Shown here: positions 24,537-37,644 of the stretch, in pieces | How the letters are laid out: each line of letters begins with the position of its first letter | Numbering within the stretch: position 1 is the stretch's first letter | Source of the DNA: Lutjanus erythropterus | Taxonomy: Eukaryota; Chordata; Actinopteri; Lutjaniformes; Lutjanidae | Direction of reading: 5' to 3' | Assembly (NCBI GenBank): GCA_020091685.1 | Contig: CM034591.1 | Span: 31,083,555-31,147,554 of the forward strand | DNA length: 64,000 nt | Translations under genes and position numbers: made by a program | The notes under the pieces: model-generated | Database searches by the model: none | What the model was told of the DNA's origin: nothing | Seen by the model: only the letters and a program-made list of their open reading frames with translations

Positions 24537-27267
24537 ATTTGTCTTAGAATTTATTTTGAGGTGAATGCTGTCATTTGTCTTTTGTGGCAGGTGTTTTAGA
24601 GGCTAGTTTTAAATGTAAAACTCAGATATTTTTTTAGATTTTACAACTGGAAAGTTAAAGACACGTCCTCCTGCAAGAAACCATCTACAAACAAATATTT
24701 ATTATTTATGTGTTCTTATTCTATTGCATTGGAGGATTCAGCAATGTTTCTTATTTTTGCTTTTCTCTTTGACAAGACTTTAAGATTGGTTGAGAGGACT
24801 CTTACCAAGATAAGGGACTCCACTAATTGCTTGTCCAATGCAAGGAAACACAAGAAAATCACTGTTTCAGCTAGGGGGACATCTTTAGCTGTTAACAGTT
24901 AACAGGATGTCATATGTTTCAAGTCTTCCCATCTATTTCCTTTTCCACAAATTTGCAGCTTTTATCTGGTTTATATCATCTTAAGCTCAATATTTTAGGA
25001 GTTTTAGGCTATTGGGGAGACAGTAATTAGAAAGTAATTTGAAGATAAAAGCATAAGCTCATAAACAGCCATATTGTAATAAAATGTTATCAAATATAAA
25101 TTTATGATTTAATAGATAATACTGTTTGATAAATATTATAAGTAAAAGTGTAAAAATCCGGAGTTGCCTTCTCTTATTTTTTCTCTTAACAGAAAAACAA
25201 GAGAAAATATAAGAGACAATTTAAAAAAAAAATGTTGCTGTGTCAGGCCCATTGTTATTTTTAAAATATGTCTGCAAACTTTTCACAAGTTTACTGTAAT
25301 TTCACAGGGAAATGTGTTATGGTGCCATTATAAATGTGGGCTGAATTTGTTCAGTAGTTTTTCTGTGTTTTAAAAGACGGAAAAAGCCATTATTCAAAAT
25401 AGTTGTATTCTGCTTAAGCAGGGCTACAAATTTGTTCTCCATCCACAGAACCACAGTATGAATACAAACACAAAGAGAAAAAACAAATAGAAAACTCAAC
25501 ATTAAAGTAAAAATAAAATCTTCCCAAATACACAGTAATTGGTAAATGCATTCAAAAGGTCTGCATAACAATTCACAGTACACTACTATTCATTTGACCG
25601 TGTAGGTGAAAGCTGTGCATGTTAGCACAAAAGATGTTCTCCATTTACAATATGCAGTTCAGTGAAACCACTGTGATTTATGGTCAGCCAAACTCTTGTT
25701 TATGCTAATGGTGCATGGTTAATGGGGCAGACTTAACAGTGTCTATTATCAAGTAATCACAATTTGTTCCCCTTACACTTAACGGGATTGAGAGGTCTGG
25801 ATTTCCCCAACAAACAGGCAGTGGATTGTAATTAAGGCTGTGAAGTGTCACATGGAAGAGTGAACAACAGGGTAATAGCTGTTATGGCAGCACTCCATTT
25901 ACAGATGAAGTCTGAACCTGATCATCTCTCGCTGCTGTGGGCACATACCGTAAAAGCGAAAAGGGAATGGTATCCTCTCTTTTAGCACAAATTAAACCGT
26001 GCATTACCTGCATTTCAGGGGAAAATGAAAATTGACACGAGCTTCAGCCGCCCGCCGTGCCACCACCATTATGAGCCCAATCTATTACTTTAAGTGCTGA
26101 ATGTGTCGTGGCTAATTATTTATTTGAATAACACATGCTCACATTTCAGCAGAGTATGGATTTTTATGGTTTATGATCATACAGGGATTTCTTTTAGTTT
26201 GGACTTGACAAATTGTGCACACACATAAGGGAACAAACAACTGGCTGAAAGTTTCCCGGCTTTGGCAATGTTGTGATCATACCTGCATTTATGAGCTCTT
26301 TTCTGTTGTTGGGATTTTGGTAAAGTACAACTGACTGGTGTGACTGAGGTAGAAAAGTACATTTAAAATGTCAGTGGCACCTACACCTAAATTATTCTTA
26401 GATTGAACTTGATTATAGCAAACACTTTAAAGGCACAGCCCCATAAGATTTAATTCTCAGGTGGAAGCTGGGTGGAGCAATGCTGCGAGGTTGCCAACAT
26501 AATCAACCACACTCCAGCATAAGAATAATAATGGTAAAAAGAATTTTCAGACCAAACAGAAGTGCTTTTTTCATATCCTTTATCCTTGTTAAAAACTTTA
26601 CTTTAAAATATCCTCGAATTTAACATGCAGACTCTCTTTGACAATGTGAAAATCTTATTGGTTTATGTTCTGACCAGCACTTCAGTTGGCATGGCCCACA
26701 GGTGTAAATGCTATAATACCCATGAGCCTCGGGCACCGTTACTGTGGAGCCAGTCAGAGGCATGAATCAGTCAGCTCATTGTTCTGACTGCCCATTATTC
26801 CGAAACCAAAGTTGTTTGAAAAATGTCCCAACGGACTGAAAGCCCATTTGTCCAACTCCCATTATCCCAAAAACAAATGCCCATTGCTGAGCAAATACTC
26901 ATTCTCCCTGCAGCTGTTAGTTCTGCTGAATTGGCCCTGTCCATGGTGCTGAAAAAGCTTTACCTCAGATGGTGCATGACCCCGATGACATAAGGCGAAG
27001 GCTGATCAAAAACTTAGTTGGAGCGGTTTTAAGCTGCGTTCTTTTGTTGTCTTGGCTGTTGCAACAAAATCAAACATGTTTGATGTATTCGGGTTAGGGT
27101 TGGGGTTATTTTGGGGGCAATGGGCCTTAAGAGAAAAGTAATTTAAAAAAAATGCTTTGCTTGTAAGAAACACAGTGCCATAGTTGCTGAAGTCATCTAA
27201 AATAGATCATCTTCTTCCAGAGTGTCTTTTCAGTACTCTCCTCATTCTGAATGCAACATCAAAATAC

Positions 27268-27269
<2 letters not shown>
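24537..27269. other. Non-coding DNA with a candidate conserved block
   Basis: No exon is recognised. The segment 25750-26150 contrasts with its AT-rich flanks: balanced composition, no simple repeats, homeodomain-type TAATTA cores ('gtaattaagg', 'ggctaattattt') and a GC-richer core ('agccgcccgccgtgccacca'). This suggests a conserved non-coding element. At 26785-26885 a degenerate 'cccattattcc/cccatttgtcc' repetition is seen. Confidence 0.35.
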
Positions 27270-27333
<64 letters not shown>

Positions 27334-27334
27334 G
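27270..27334. repeat. (TG)n(TA)n compound microsatellite
   Basis: About 15 TG units pass directly into about 14 TA units, the same design as the tract at 3790-3842. Confidence 0.95.
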
Positions 27335-30300
27335 CCATGTACTCTACATAGTGTTATGTCAAAGGTATTCAACATTCTGAAATAAGTCTCTCACTCAGTC
27401 CTGCACTTGCATTTTGCTGCTTATACAAAAAAGTCCACTCTGCACAAAACAAATGTTCATGCTGAATGGTAAAAACAGACCCCTGACTGCATATTTAATT
27501 TGGATGAATGTAACAAAATAAACATCACAGACTCTATGGTAATTTTTTTTTCTCTCCTTGCTGTTCCTCCTCTATACTCATCCTTTTTTCTGTTGGGGTT
27601 TTCTTGTGAAACAAGTTACTCAACAGCTGTTCTTCTTTGTCTGCAGTCACTTGTGTGCTGCCTCAGTGGGACGCCTCAGTTCATCCCTTGATCTGTCATG
27701 TTATCCTCATCTCAACCTGCCTGGTATTCCCACTATATCCCACTGTTAAACAAGCCTTACTTCAATCCTGCTCTCTTTTCTTCCCCCTTTTATTTTCATT
27801 TCTCTTCACCTTCTCCTCTCATGTCTCTTTGTTTTTTTCAGCTCTTGCCTCCTTGAGCTGTTGCTTCTCACAATCCTCATCTCTATCTGCTCTTCCCAAC
27901 CCGTGCCTTCATTTAAATCCCCCCCGCCCACTTCTCACCGTCTAATAACTCAGTAATGGTAGAGTTGGTCTGCAGAGCCCCGAGCTATCAGCTTTTATGG
28001 CTCTAATTGTTTCTTCTGTGCCGTTACTTGTAAGACTGCTGTCGAGTGAATGCAATTTGGCCACAGAAGGGAGCAACATTGAGCACCGATCCAAGACTAA
28101 TCTCAGACATTCTCCGCGGACGGACAGTCAAAAGAGGAAGCTAATAACACGATACTTTCACTGGTGTGGATGAGCTTGGAGACAAAAAAAGAGGAAGTGG
28201 AATAAATCAATCATCGCAAGTCATGATTACCTCAGAATTCAGTCATATATCCAGCTTTTATCTTCCCCTTCTCCCACAACCCCCCTTTCACGTATTGTCA
28301 CCATTTCTAATAGTGAGGGATTAACATTTAATATACTCTGCTGTCGGGGATTATGGAACAGGTGACACATTTTCATTTCAAGCTCACTCTGTCAAACAGG
28401 ATGCATACAAACACAGCATGCATCAATATTTGATCTAGGATTACTTGGGAAAAAAAAAAAAGAAAAAAGAAAAATCACAAATGATACAAACAATTGCGTT
28501 TGATGTAAGCTGCTTTTCATTTTTGTGCCACAACTGGATTAAAGTGATAAACCGTTTTTCCACAGATTCATCTGAACATGTTTAACTCTCAAAATGTAGC
28601 CTCTCACTCTCTTTCAAAATGCAGGCCTGCAGTACAAACTTGCTGGATCTGAGAATATTCACTCAGCTTAAAAGATTTCCAGAGAATGATTCAACAATTC
28701 TATAGTCTCTATACCATGAATGTGACTGACAATAGGTCTAACTGGATGACAAAGCATATTATCATCCTGTTTGCTGTGTGTTTGTAATCATAACTCTCCA
28801 GCAGTCATAGCTCATCTGCAGTGTCAGGCCGTATAAAAGAGCCGAACAGCCTCTTGACACCATAAGTGGGGGTTTCACTGCTAGCTATCATAGATAACCA
28901 TGCCACAACACAACCAGCCCGGGCATTGCTTTCTGCAGGCCAAAGGCTAATTGGTTGGCCTTCAGCCCGTGTCAGTGAATGGCAGAGCACATGGATAATC
29001 ATAGGCTATCAAAAAGCCTCCAGCTACAGACGCTGAACTATCTTAGCCACCGCAATCAGGCTGGATTAGGAATACTTATTTCTCTGCTTTCCTGATTTGT
29101 TTGTTTGTTTTTCTTTCTCATACATTTTTATTACCCAGCATCACTTGCAAAATCCTTCAAAAAGAATGTGAAATGAGTTTATTAAATCACACTTTAAACA
29201 ACCTGTCAGCATTGTTTCATTGTGTTTGTACTGCGTTCACATATTGGACCAAATATGAGACACCCATGATTTTAACATGATCCAACGCCTATTTTTTCTC
29301 TGTTCGTTTGTTTTGTTTTGTTTTAAACATAGGATATTCACACTTAATTAGACTTTACCTGGGGTGAAAGTTTGTCTGATATTGACATTATGCAGCCAAC
29401 TATTTTTCAGTCACTATTGAAGAATGTCAAGAGCAGTGGTGCTCAACTTATTTACCACTAACTAAGCTGAGTAAACTAGCTTTGCTTTGTCGATGAAGCT
29501 AATTTACACATATTACACATGAATTAAAATACAATATTTGGCCCCTTTGGGTCTTCCAAGGGGTACCAGGGGGCTTCAGGAAAAATGCTAAAAAATAAAT
29601 AAAATAAAATTATCATAATGTGGAATTTATAATTATATATAACATATCAAAGTCTTACATCTGACATAATTCATAAAGTCATAAGCTGTGTTGACCTGGA
29701 CTGCCTCCTGCTGTGAAGCTGTTCTCTTCCTAAATTTAGTGGTAACTCACAAAAAAAAAATGTTTTTGAAGAGTAAAAGACCAATTGAGCATCGAGCAAC
29801 TGCTCGGCAGTAAAAAAAATTCTTAAGAACTCCTGGCCATGTAAAACTTGTAGGTATGATGCGGCATACATAAAGTATGGATAAGTTATGATTTACTGCC
29901 ACACATAAGAATGATTACAAGTGCCCCAAATGCATCCATAAGCGAAAGCTATTTTAGGCCTCTGGTGTGGAAAAGAACCCTGGGAACCCTTGTGTTACAA
30001 TAATTAATTCATGTCATGGAAAACTGGACTGTGTGATATACTAACCAGATGAACCTCCACTGTATATGTATCACACTGAGGCAACTTGTGGTAGACATCC
30101 TATTGTGAGAAATGTGTAATGAAATAAAAAAACCAACAAATTGTGACCAGTCACCGTGACTACTATAATAGTAACATGACCAGCTGATCCCAGAGCTTTG
30201 TGCTGAATGAACTGTGAGCTGATTTAATTAGTGGCTCTATGTAGATAGTAGCCATTTTTATCAGACTGTGGTAAAAGGAAGTCTCTCTCATTTTCTTTCA

Positions 30301-30923
30301 GCTGTGTCAGTCCTTCATGCTTTACATTATAAAACTGGTCATATTTGCTAAAATGTAGATGCACACTGATCACAAGCAGCAAGTGTCACTCAGACAGGAA
30401 TATAAAAAACAAAATAATAGAGCTGGATGATAATAATTCCATTAAATCCAAAAATAATTCCCATGTTTCTAGCTTGTCTGAGTAGATTTTCATGTACAGC
30501 TTATTCTTTCTTCTGTTTATCAGGCACATACTCACACTCCTTTCAGGCTCTGTGAGCAAGCTCATTATTACACAGGTAATTCTTGAGTGATTCACAGGTG
30601 ATTTGGTCCCCAGTCCATTTCTGCAGTATTGTAAAAATGTTTTCAGCAAGTTACACGAGTTGCCAGAAACTCTAAACTGTAAGTTTTGCAGGGTTTATTA
30701 AACACTTCAAGGGCCAACTCCCAGAGAAACATTCAGATATAAGGAAATTAGCTAGCCTCCTGTAACAACATTACACAAGAGAAATCTGAATATGAATATG
30801 CAGACTCTGTAAGACACAACATTTTGGTGTCAGAGGCAGAAGTGACCAAAGCGTCTGACAAAAACATCTGAACAAGAAAAATTCCCAACATAAAATAAAT
30901 ATTTTGTGTCTTGCACAGAGGCA

Positions 30924-30944
30924 GGGAGTCGGGGGGGTTGGGGG
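30924..30944 (+). other. G-quadruplex-type motif
   Basis: Four runs of at least three G lie within 21 bases on the plus strand (30924-30926, 30931-30933, 30935-30937, 30940-30944). This satisfies the usual sequence rule for an intramolecular G-quadruplex. It is isolated, with no gene nearby. Confidence 0.5.
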
Positions 30945-32244
30945 TTGTTGGTAATAAATTACCTCCATACCTTCATCTTCACTGAAGTATCAGTATTTGA
31001 CAATTGACGAGTAACAAATGCTGGCAACACTGTACTTTTACACTTGTATGTCTCCTATTTAGTATTCATAAATAGTAACATTCAGCAAATGGTTTATTGT
31101 ACACTACAATGGCGTTTAAAGCAATATTAAACATTTATTCATGCATTTGTCACAAGCATATTTCCTCATGTGGGTGTCCATAAGTTGAGGCTAGTGTCTT
31201 AACAAATAATGAATGATAACAAAGTAAAACAGATGTAAAAATGTGTCTTAATAGGAGAAAAGGTAAAATTGTCTTATATCTACAAATAATTATATTACAG
31301 TGTGTATTTATTGATTAAAATATTTAAAATAAATTGTAGAACAACTCAATGTTACCCAAATGCCTAATGTAGTCCAGCATCTATGATTTTGAATAAAACT
31401 GCATTATTATTACAAGGCAGAAAAGAAGAAAAAAAAACACTGAAAAATGAACTATTCCTCGTTATAAGTATTCCACCTATCAGGCAATGAGTTACACAAA
31501 AAAGGAAGGGATCACATAAAGCCTTTCTCATATCTTTTGAATAGATCTGAATGCAAGAGAGACCAATATGAAATGGGATAAAGGAAAAATAATGTGCCAG
31601 CATTTCTTTAAAAGATAAAGGGCTAATGTGTCCTTCTAAGAGATGAGAGTGTTGGAACAAAGACCTACAAAAACTGTATTCCTCTAGTCAAAGAGCCCCT
31701 CTTTTCAATGAAAAAGCAATATAGAAGATGAGGTGTGGCAGCAGCTGAAATGCATTTCCATTAGGAGCCAACCTCCTTGGCCTCAAAATGTGTGTGTTCT
31801 ACTGTGCTTTTAGGCTTTTATGTGTGAAATGTGTGTGTGTGAGAGAGAGAAGAGAGAAGTCTGTCTTTCTAGATGTGAAAAAGGACCCATACTGCAGATA
31901 TACGGTGCTTGTGTTACCTCTTAGATGCTGTGCTGGTGTGTTTAATCCGAAAATCCACACTCGGGTTCATCTCTTGAACTCATCCACCACCTGTAACAAA
32001 GGCTGCCCCTCCCTCCACCACTGCCAACCTCCCCTGGATAACAGGATTTGCCTCCATCAGAGCTGTTTTATCATGACTCAAGCTGTATTACTGGGAGATT
32101 AGAGAGAGGCTTGGGGATGGAGCCACAGACCTTCCCGCTGGGCGGGCCGGTGAGTTGGCTTGCGTAGCTTTGGGTCAGCCTTTTCCAAAACAACAGAAGT
32201 GGGTGTCTGCGTAGTTTCATCACTGTGGGGTATTGTGTTTCTTG

Positions 32245-32284
32245 TTCCAAAAGAGGAAAAAAACTTCCAAAAGAGGAAAAAAAC
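32245..32284. repeat. Perfect 20-bp tandem duplication
   Basis: The 20-base unit TTCCAAAAGAGGAAAAAAAC occurs twice, head to tail, with no mismatch. This suggests a recent duplication. Confidence 0.95.
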
Positions 32285-32724
32285 TCGCGTTGCGATGCCA
32301 ATCAATTGACTTTGTGAGTCAAAAAGTGCTGAATTGACCTCATTATCAGGGTTTGCACAAAGTCCATAAGCTGCTTAAAGTACAGAGTGTACATTTAGCT
32401 TGCTTATAATAAATTAAATCAGCCCCCTTTGAAGTGACTAAAAAGTACTTTATATTAAGACAAATATTAGCCTAATCTCCCACTGAATCACTAATCAGAA
32501 CTCGTCCTTTCTTGTTCGTTATTTAATGGGGCAACATTTTGCACCCACTTCTCAACACACACCTTACAAACTACTGAGGTTGACATTCAAGAACATAAAT
32601 ATAGACAGTTCAGGCAATGCTGTTGTACTGGGGCCCATAGGGTGGGGCGAGTCATCAGGTTCATTTAGTCCATTGGAATCTGACTGCAATTTCACATGTT
32701 CGATAACAGTCCAGGCCTGAGCAT

Positions 32725-33290
32725 AAGAAATGACTTTTGTCAATGGCCATGGCCAAATGGTTTGGACACACCCTTGCCTCATGTTTGACCAACATGCATG
32801 AAAATTGGTACACACATGTATCATGTCCCGATGTGCAAAAAGGTCTCTCGGACCCACGGGCAAAACCCAACAGGAAATCTGTGCTGTTTTCCACGTTATA
32901 TTTTAATGAACTCTTACAAAATTACAGGAAGTTGCTGTAACTTCAGTGTACATTGTCCAGTGTACCCCCAATTTCACGTTTGATAAGAGTCCCAGCCTGA
33001 ACACATCCACATGCCAATCAGGCATCATAGTCACAGCGCCACCCACTGGTAACAGGAGGTAAGCTTCCTGTGATAAATGATGTACTATTAGTGAGTGTTC
33101 TGTAGCCCCACCTAAAAGTGACATTAAAAGTGACATTAAAAACTCATTCCACTGGCATCCGAAACACGTGAAAACTCAGATCCTCCTTGACTGTTAGGTG
33201 TCTGACCACGGGTGCCGGGGCTGCGGCATGACCCGACTGATGCGGAGATGTGAGGGCCCATCCAATACTGCTTGCAGCTTAAATTTTATT
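32725..33290 (+). repeat. Dispersed teleost repeat ending in a 'gagggccc...tgcttgcagctt' tail
   Basis: The phrases 'caatggccatggccaaatgg', 'gcatgaaaattggtacacac', 'cacagcgccacccactggta', then 'tgagggcccatccaatactg' and 'cttgcagctt' occur in this order in a repeat I recall from many fish sequences. The last 110 bp is GC-rich and could fold. A 14-bp direct duplication (AAAGTGACATTA-type) lies at about 33113-33140. The class is unknown. Confidence 0.55.
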
Positions 33291-33439
33291 TGGTATTGTT
33301 GTCATATGTTATGCAATGATAATTGCTGGGAAATATGTATGTTGTGGTCTCTATGCTTGTCACATGAGCATTGTTTTTGAAATCTTGATTTTTCCAATAC
33401 AGTAGCCTAAGTAACTAATTCAATGGTAAAATTCAACAC

Positions 33440-33770
33440 AGATGGTGAAATATATATATGGTGTGTGTCCTGCCCGGCCTCGTTACATGCTGACAATTTT
33501 TCACTTCCCCTTGATGACTCATACAGACGTACACGCTACCTGTTAGTGACTGAAAGAGATGCACTGGCTGTGTAAGACACACTGGACTGTCAACATAGAA
33601 TAAGCAAATAGAAAGTCTTCACACTGAGGAGAGGGGGTAGATGGACTGGCTCAAGCAAACACAGGACTTTCAACCAGAAGACCAGGGTTCATGTCCCGTG
33701 TGAATCCAATGTGCCGTTAAAAGTTCTAAGGTATATAATGTGACTTTTGTCCACAGTGGTGACTGGCCTA
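33440..33770. repeat. Dispersed repeat, copy B of the 19-kb repeat
   Basis: Shares 'ctcatacagac', 'agatgcac' and 'gggtt-tgtccc-tgtga' with 19430-19560 in the same orientation, and 'ggctcaagcaaacacaggac' with the reverse complement of 19790-19810. It probably belongs to the same family as 48600-48790. Coding capacity absent. Confidence 0.55.
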
Positions 33771-33907
33771 AAAGGGGCTGATCATGAGCCACTATCCTAC
33801 ATAGCTTCTGCTACTATGTTTCCAAAATACTGATTAAAATTTAATGATGCATTTCTTCTGATTACAATGCAAGTGATCATTAGGTTTGATAATTGGTAAT
33901 TATAAGC

Positions 33908-33985
33908 TAGGAAGGCAAGGCAAGTTTACTTGTGCAGCACCTTTCAATAAGATGGTAATACAAAGATTAAAAAGACAAGATAAAA
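33908..33985 (-). mobile_element. LINE 3' tail relic, minus strand
   Basis: 'aaggcaaggcaagtttactt' followed by 'gtgcagcacctttcaataag' is, in reverse complement, a teleost LINE end with short TTGCC tail repeats. Only the tail remains. Confidence 0.55.
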
Positions 33986-36900
33986 AAAAATAAAGCAGCT
34001 AAAATAGCATTTAAATACTACTGTTTGTAGTAATCTTAGATAGCTGTGTTAACATTACCCCCTACTTTTATTTTGATGGGACTGAATTAGAAAACTAAAA
34101 CTAGTCAGTCTTTGATTTTATTTTGACAGGGTATCCTCGTTGATGTTCTTCATTTAGACTCTGCATATGATTTACAACATCATTATTCAGAGTGGAATCA
34201 CTTTACCAACCATGAGCACTTTAAACAGTTTCTGCTCCATTACACCGGCTGCTGTCTTTAGTGATATAACATTTCATTATTTGTACATTTTCACACCTTT
34301 GGGCAAACCAAAACATTAAGTGTTTGGCATACAGATACATGGGTGGCAGCAACACTGAGCAGTTTACCATCAAGATGTCTGTTCCCGTAGGCTTATCATT
34401 TCAACCTCACTGACTTCTATGTGATGAAAATAAAGGATCTAACTTCACCTCCCTCATGATACTGTTATCAAACTGAATAATGGGGCATCTGTCTTATCTA
34501 AGCTGATAATCCTTCTCTGTAACGTAATTATTAAATTGTTTATGAATTTATTGAAACTGATGTTCTTGCCTGTAAAATGTGTAAAATTTCAATCACCAAT
34601 CCTCAATCTATGTCTCGGGGTGTTTTGGTATCTGTAACTTTTACGATAATAGTTAAGCAATAATAAAAAATTAATTGTCATGTATTAACAGCATATCAAC
34701 CAAAGAAAATGACAAATGAAAGGTGCAACTCTGACCTATCAATTACTCTCACCTAGCTGACTTTGTAAAATTCTGGCTGCTTCAGTACTGGTTGGTTTAT
34801 AACCATTTTCATAAATTCAAGTGCAAGATCTGGGGATGCAGAGTTCGCATTTGTTCTTTTGGACTCTGCATGTCACAGACAGGACCACTTCCCTCTTAGG
34901 AGTGTCCAGCCTGGGCTTCTTGTGCCTTCTCTTGTATTTCTCCCCTTCTTTTAATCGCTTCCAAGCTACACTGCAAGAGAGAGGTGAAAGAGATGTGAGG
35001 ATGGAGGAGTCGAGCCAGTGCACACTGGCCAAATCACTTGTGACTGTATAAACAACAATAGAAAGTGGATGAAAATAAATTCATTTGTCCCAGTAAGACA
35101 GTGTTATAGAGAGCCAGCATACACAATACCAGGAACATGAAACCCAAGCAGTTAAATGGAATTCATTCATCATTAATTTTATTATGTACACCTGTGGTTT
35201 AGCCTCGTCGAAAGCTCATGTGGTTTTATCAGCTTTAAGGCAGATGTAGTTTAGTTTTTTCCACCACAGCAACCATGAGGAGGTCTTGAGGGAATAATAT
35301 TGCATAATACTGTCGTAAAACCAGCCCCCGTACGCATTCTTCATTTCTAAATATTGAAGCAATTCAATATTTAAGGTGCCAGATATTCAAAACTGATGAC
35401 ACTGCTACGGTCAACTAAACTAAACAATATTCAAGGAGTGACTTTATATTTGATGGCATTCCAGTAAAATCAGTGAAAACCTTTTGCTTTGATTAGAGTT
35501 GAAGCTGAAGTAAAACAAAACCAAAAAACTTGTAACAGTCACAATTGAATCAGGGGCTGTCATCAAATCAGAGGAAGAAAATGTGAATGAGGTCAAAGGA
35601 GCATAAATCCCGCGAGGAAGGAGGCCTGAATAAATAAATAAATACTTTCCATCATTGGCAGGTGGTCTGAACAGCTCAATTGTCACACTGACACAATGTG
35701 TAAAATCCCACACGTCCCAGTGCCTCTGTCTTGCTCAGGGCCCTCCAAATCATTCACGTTTCTGCCCAAGGCACTGCCCCTGGACATCGGTAAGGCCCAG
35801 TAAACAGCACATATGGTTAAAAGTGGTTAGATGTGGTGGCTTATTACAGCTATTGTTGTTATCTGCAAGGGTTGTTTCAGACAGATGGCTAAAACTGGCA
35901 TTGGTTGGTATTTTGAACATGTAGCACTTCATTATAAAATAGCCACAGGTTGCTGCTACAATACCCGCTCATGTTTTTATGTGCCTGTCAGTCACAACAC
36001 AAAACCACTGGAAGTAGGCCGTTTAATCTGCACAGATATTTTCTACAAAAGTCAGTATTGTGATTCTAATCTGTATGCAGATGTGTTACATGTCCTGTTG
36101 ATCAAAACTTGAATTTCAAATATAATCAGCAAAGGCGCAGATCTAATTACAAATTATGGCAGACAGCGGTGAAATTCCCAGTGATCTTTTAAGTGGACAG
36201 ACTGTTAAACCAAATTCCATTCTGAAAGCAGGTGTTTTAAGGTAGGGACATATTTTGTCACAATTAAACCATCACTCTTCTTTGGTTTGATTTGATCTAC
36301 AGACACAATTGGCACGCATGTCAGTTACTCTGTAACATCATTAACTAACCCATGAGGAAATGTTTGCCACAGATTGATCGGCCCAGTACTGCAGCACTAG
36401 TTTTCATCCCACAGCAGGAAAAAGTGATGGTCCAGCAGGATGGACAGGGGGTTACATACAAAAAAAAAAAGAAAAAGTGTTGTGTTTGTGTGAATTATTT
36501 AAAAATGGAGACATAATTTATTCTGAAATATTACTGGGGGACAACTTTATGTTTTTCAAAAGTTTGAGTGAATGCATCCAAATAAAGGCAAAATGTTCTT
36601 GTAATGCTTAGTTATCACTCATGCCAGTGTAACTAAATAGATGATGATGTATATTGTGGTTAGATAATTTTTGTAATCAGATGTTTTATATGAACAGTTA
36701 ATCCCAAAAGATTCCATCAAAGCAGCTGTACTTCCAAAGCCCTCTGGTGCCCATAAAAGTAAGATGTAGCTTATGCAAATCATGTTGAAAAAGCATGACT
36801 CAAAACCTTTGTATAAAGTGTCTGAGCTGATGAACTGACTAAACTGGCTGGCATTTTTTCAATGGTTTCACAAAGGCGCTTGCCAAGCATGCCCTCTGCA

Positions 36901-37644
36901 TATTGAATTTTTGGAAAACATCTTACTGTGGACAAAGCAGTGGAGCACAATGGAGCACTACGTTGTTTGTACATCTTCAGCTACAAAAAGAGACTGGAAG
37001 CATTTCTTGCAGGCTGCTTGCATCACCCACAATCTGCACATTGACACTCCCATATGAATGATATGTCACTCAAAATAGATCATGGGCTTTGATAGTGTGT
37101 GTGTGTGTGTGCTCAGAATCAAGGCTATTGTATCTCATTTTAGTCCCGTGAAGGTCAGGATGATGATGATGATGGCTTTCTCCTTGCCAAGGTTGTTAGT
37201 GTGTGGTGTATCATACACTCATAGCCGCAATCATCATCATCCTTACGCAACTAGAGGATGTCAAAACACGAGTTAGTCTAAACCGCAGAGAAATCAGAAT
37301 AAGTACTTTGACAGAGAGGCTTTGTGTTGGCATCATCAAAGGGAATTACTGACTGTTTGTAAAAGGCACAGTAGGTGAGGTGAAAAGCAAGAGATTTTTC
37401 AAAAGCGAGTTTTTCAGCCTGCAGGGAATCACAATAGGAGCGTCTGCTGTGGAAATAACACCAAGAGAGCATTCTTTACTGTGATTGTGATGCAATAAGT
37501 ACAGTACAGGTGAGAACATCCTCACTGGCATCTTGTAAAATGAATTTTTAATTGTAGATTACGCTTTGTTCACACACTTTGGACATTGTTACATGCAAAT
37601 AAAATAGCTTTGGTTAAGGTTCAGCAACTAAAATAATTTGGTTA
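33986..37644. other. Non-coding DNA, no gene seen
   Basis: No exon or known repeat recognised over about 3.6 kb. A poly-A/GA patch lies at 36462-36477 and short GT and GATGAT patches near 37095-37175. Confidence 0.5.

Larger units (their letters stand above)
27335..32724. other. Non-coding DNA, repeat-poor, no gene seen
   Basis: Over 5 kb without a recognised exon. The blocks 27950-28330 and 28800-29060 are compositionally complex and free of simple repeats, so they are candidates for conserved non-coding sequence. A pyrimidine-rich tract occupies about 27540-27940 and generates the hydrophobic 102-codon frame there. Poly-A-rich stretches occur at 28450-28475 and 31425-31440. Confidence 0.45.

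Noticed and set aside
27090-27110. Telomere-like 'gggttagggttgggg'
   Set aside because: Only two TTAGGG-like units, not an array; such short matches are common by chance and also occur near 14265 and 19215.
27637-27945. 102-codon plus-strand frame with signal-peptide-like hydrophobicity
   Set aside because: It is the translation of a CT-rich tract; the Ser/Leu/Phe/Pro bias reflects base composition.
29434-29990. 'cagtggtgctcaactta' start and 'ccctgggaacccttg' end resembling a hAT element of the CAGTGGTTCTCAAC type
   Set aside because: The ends are only weakly inverted, no 8-bp duplication could be found, and the interior matched nothing I remember.
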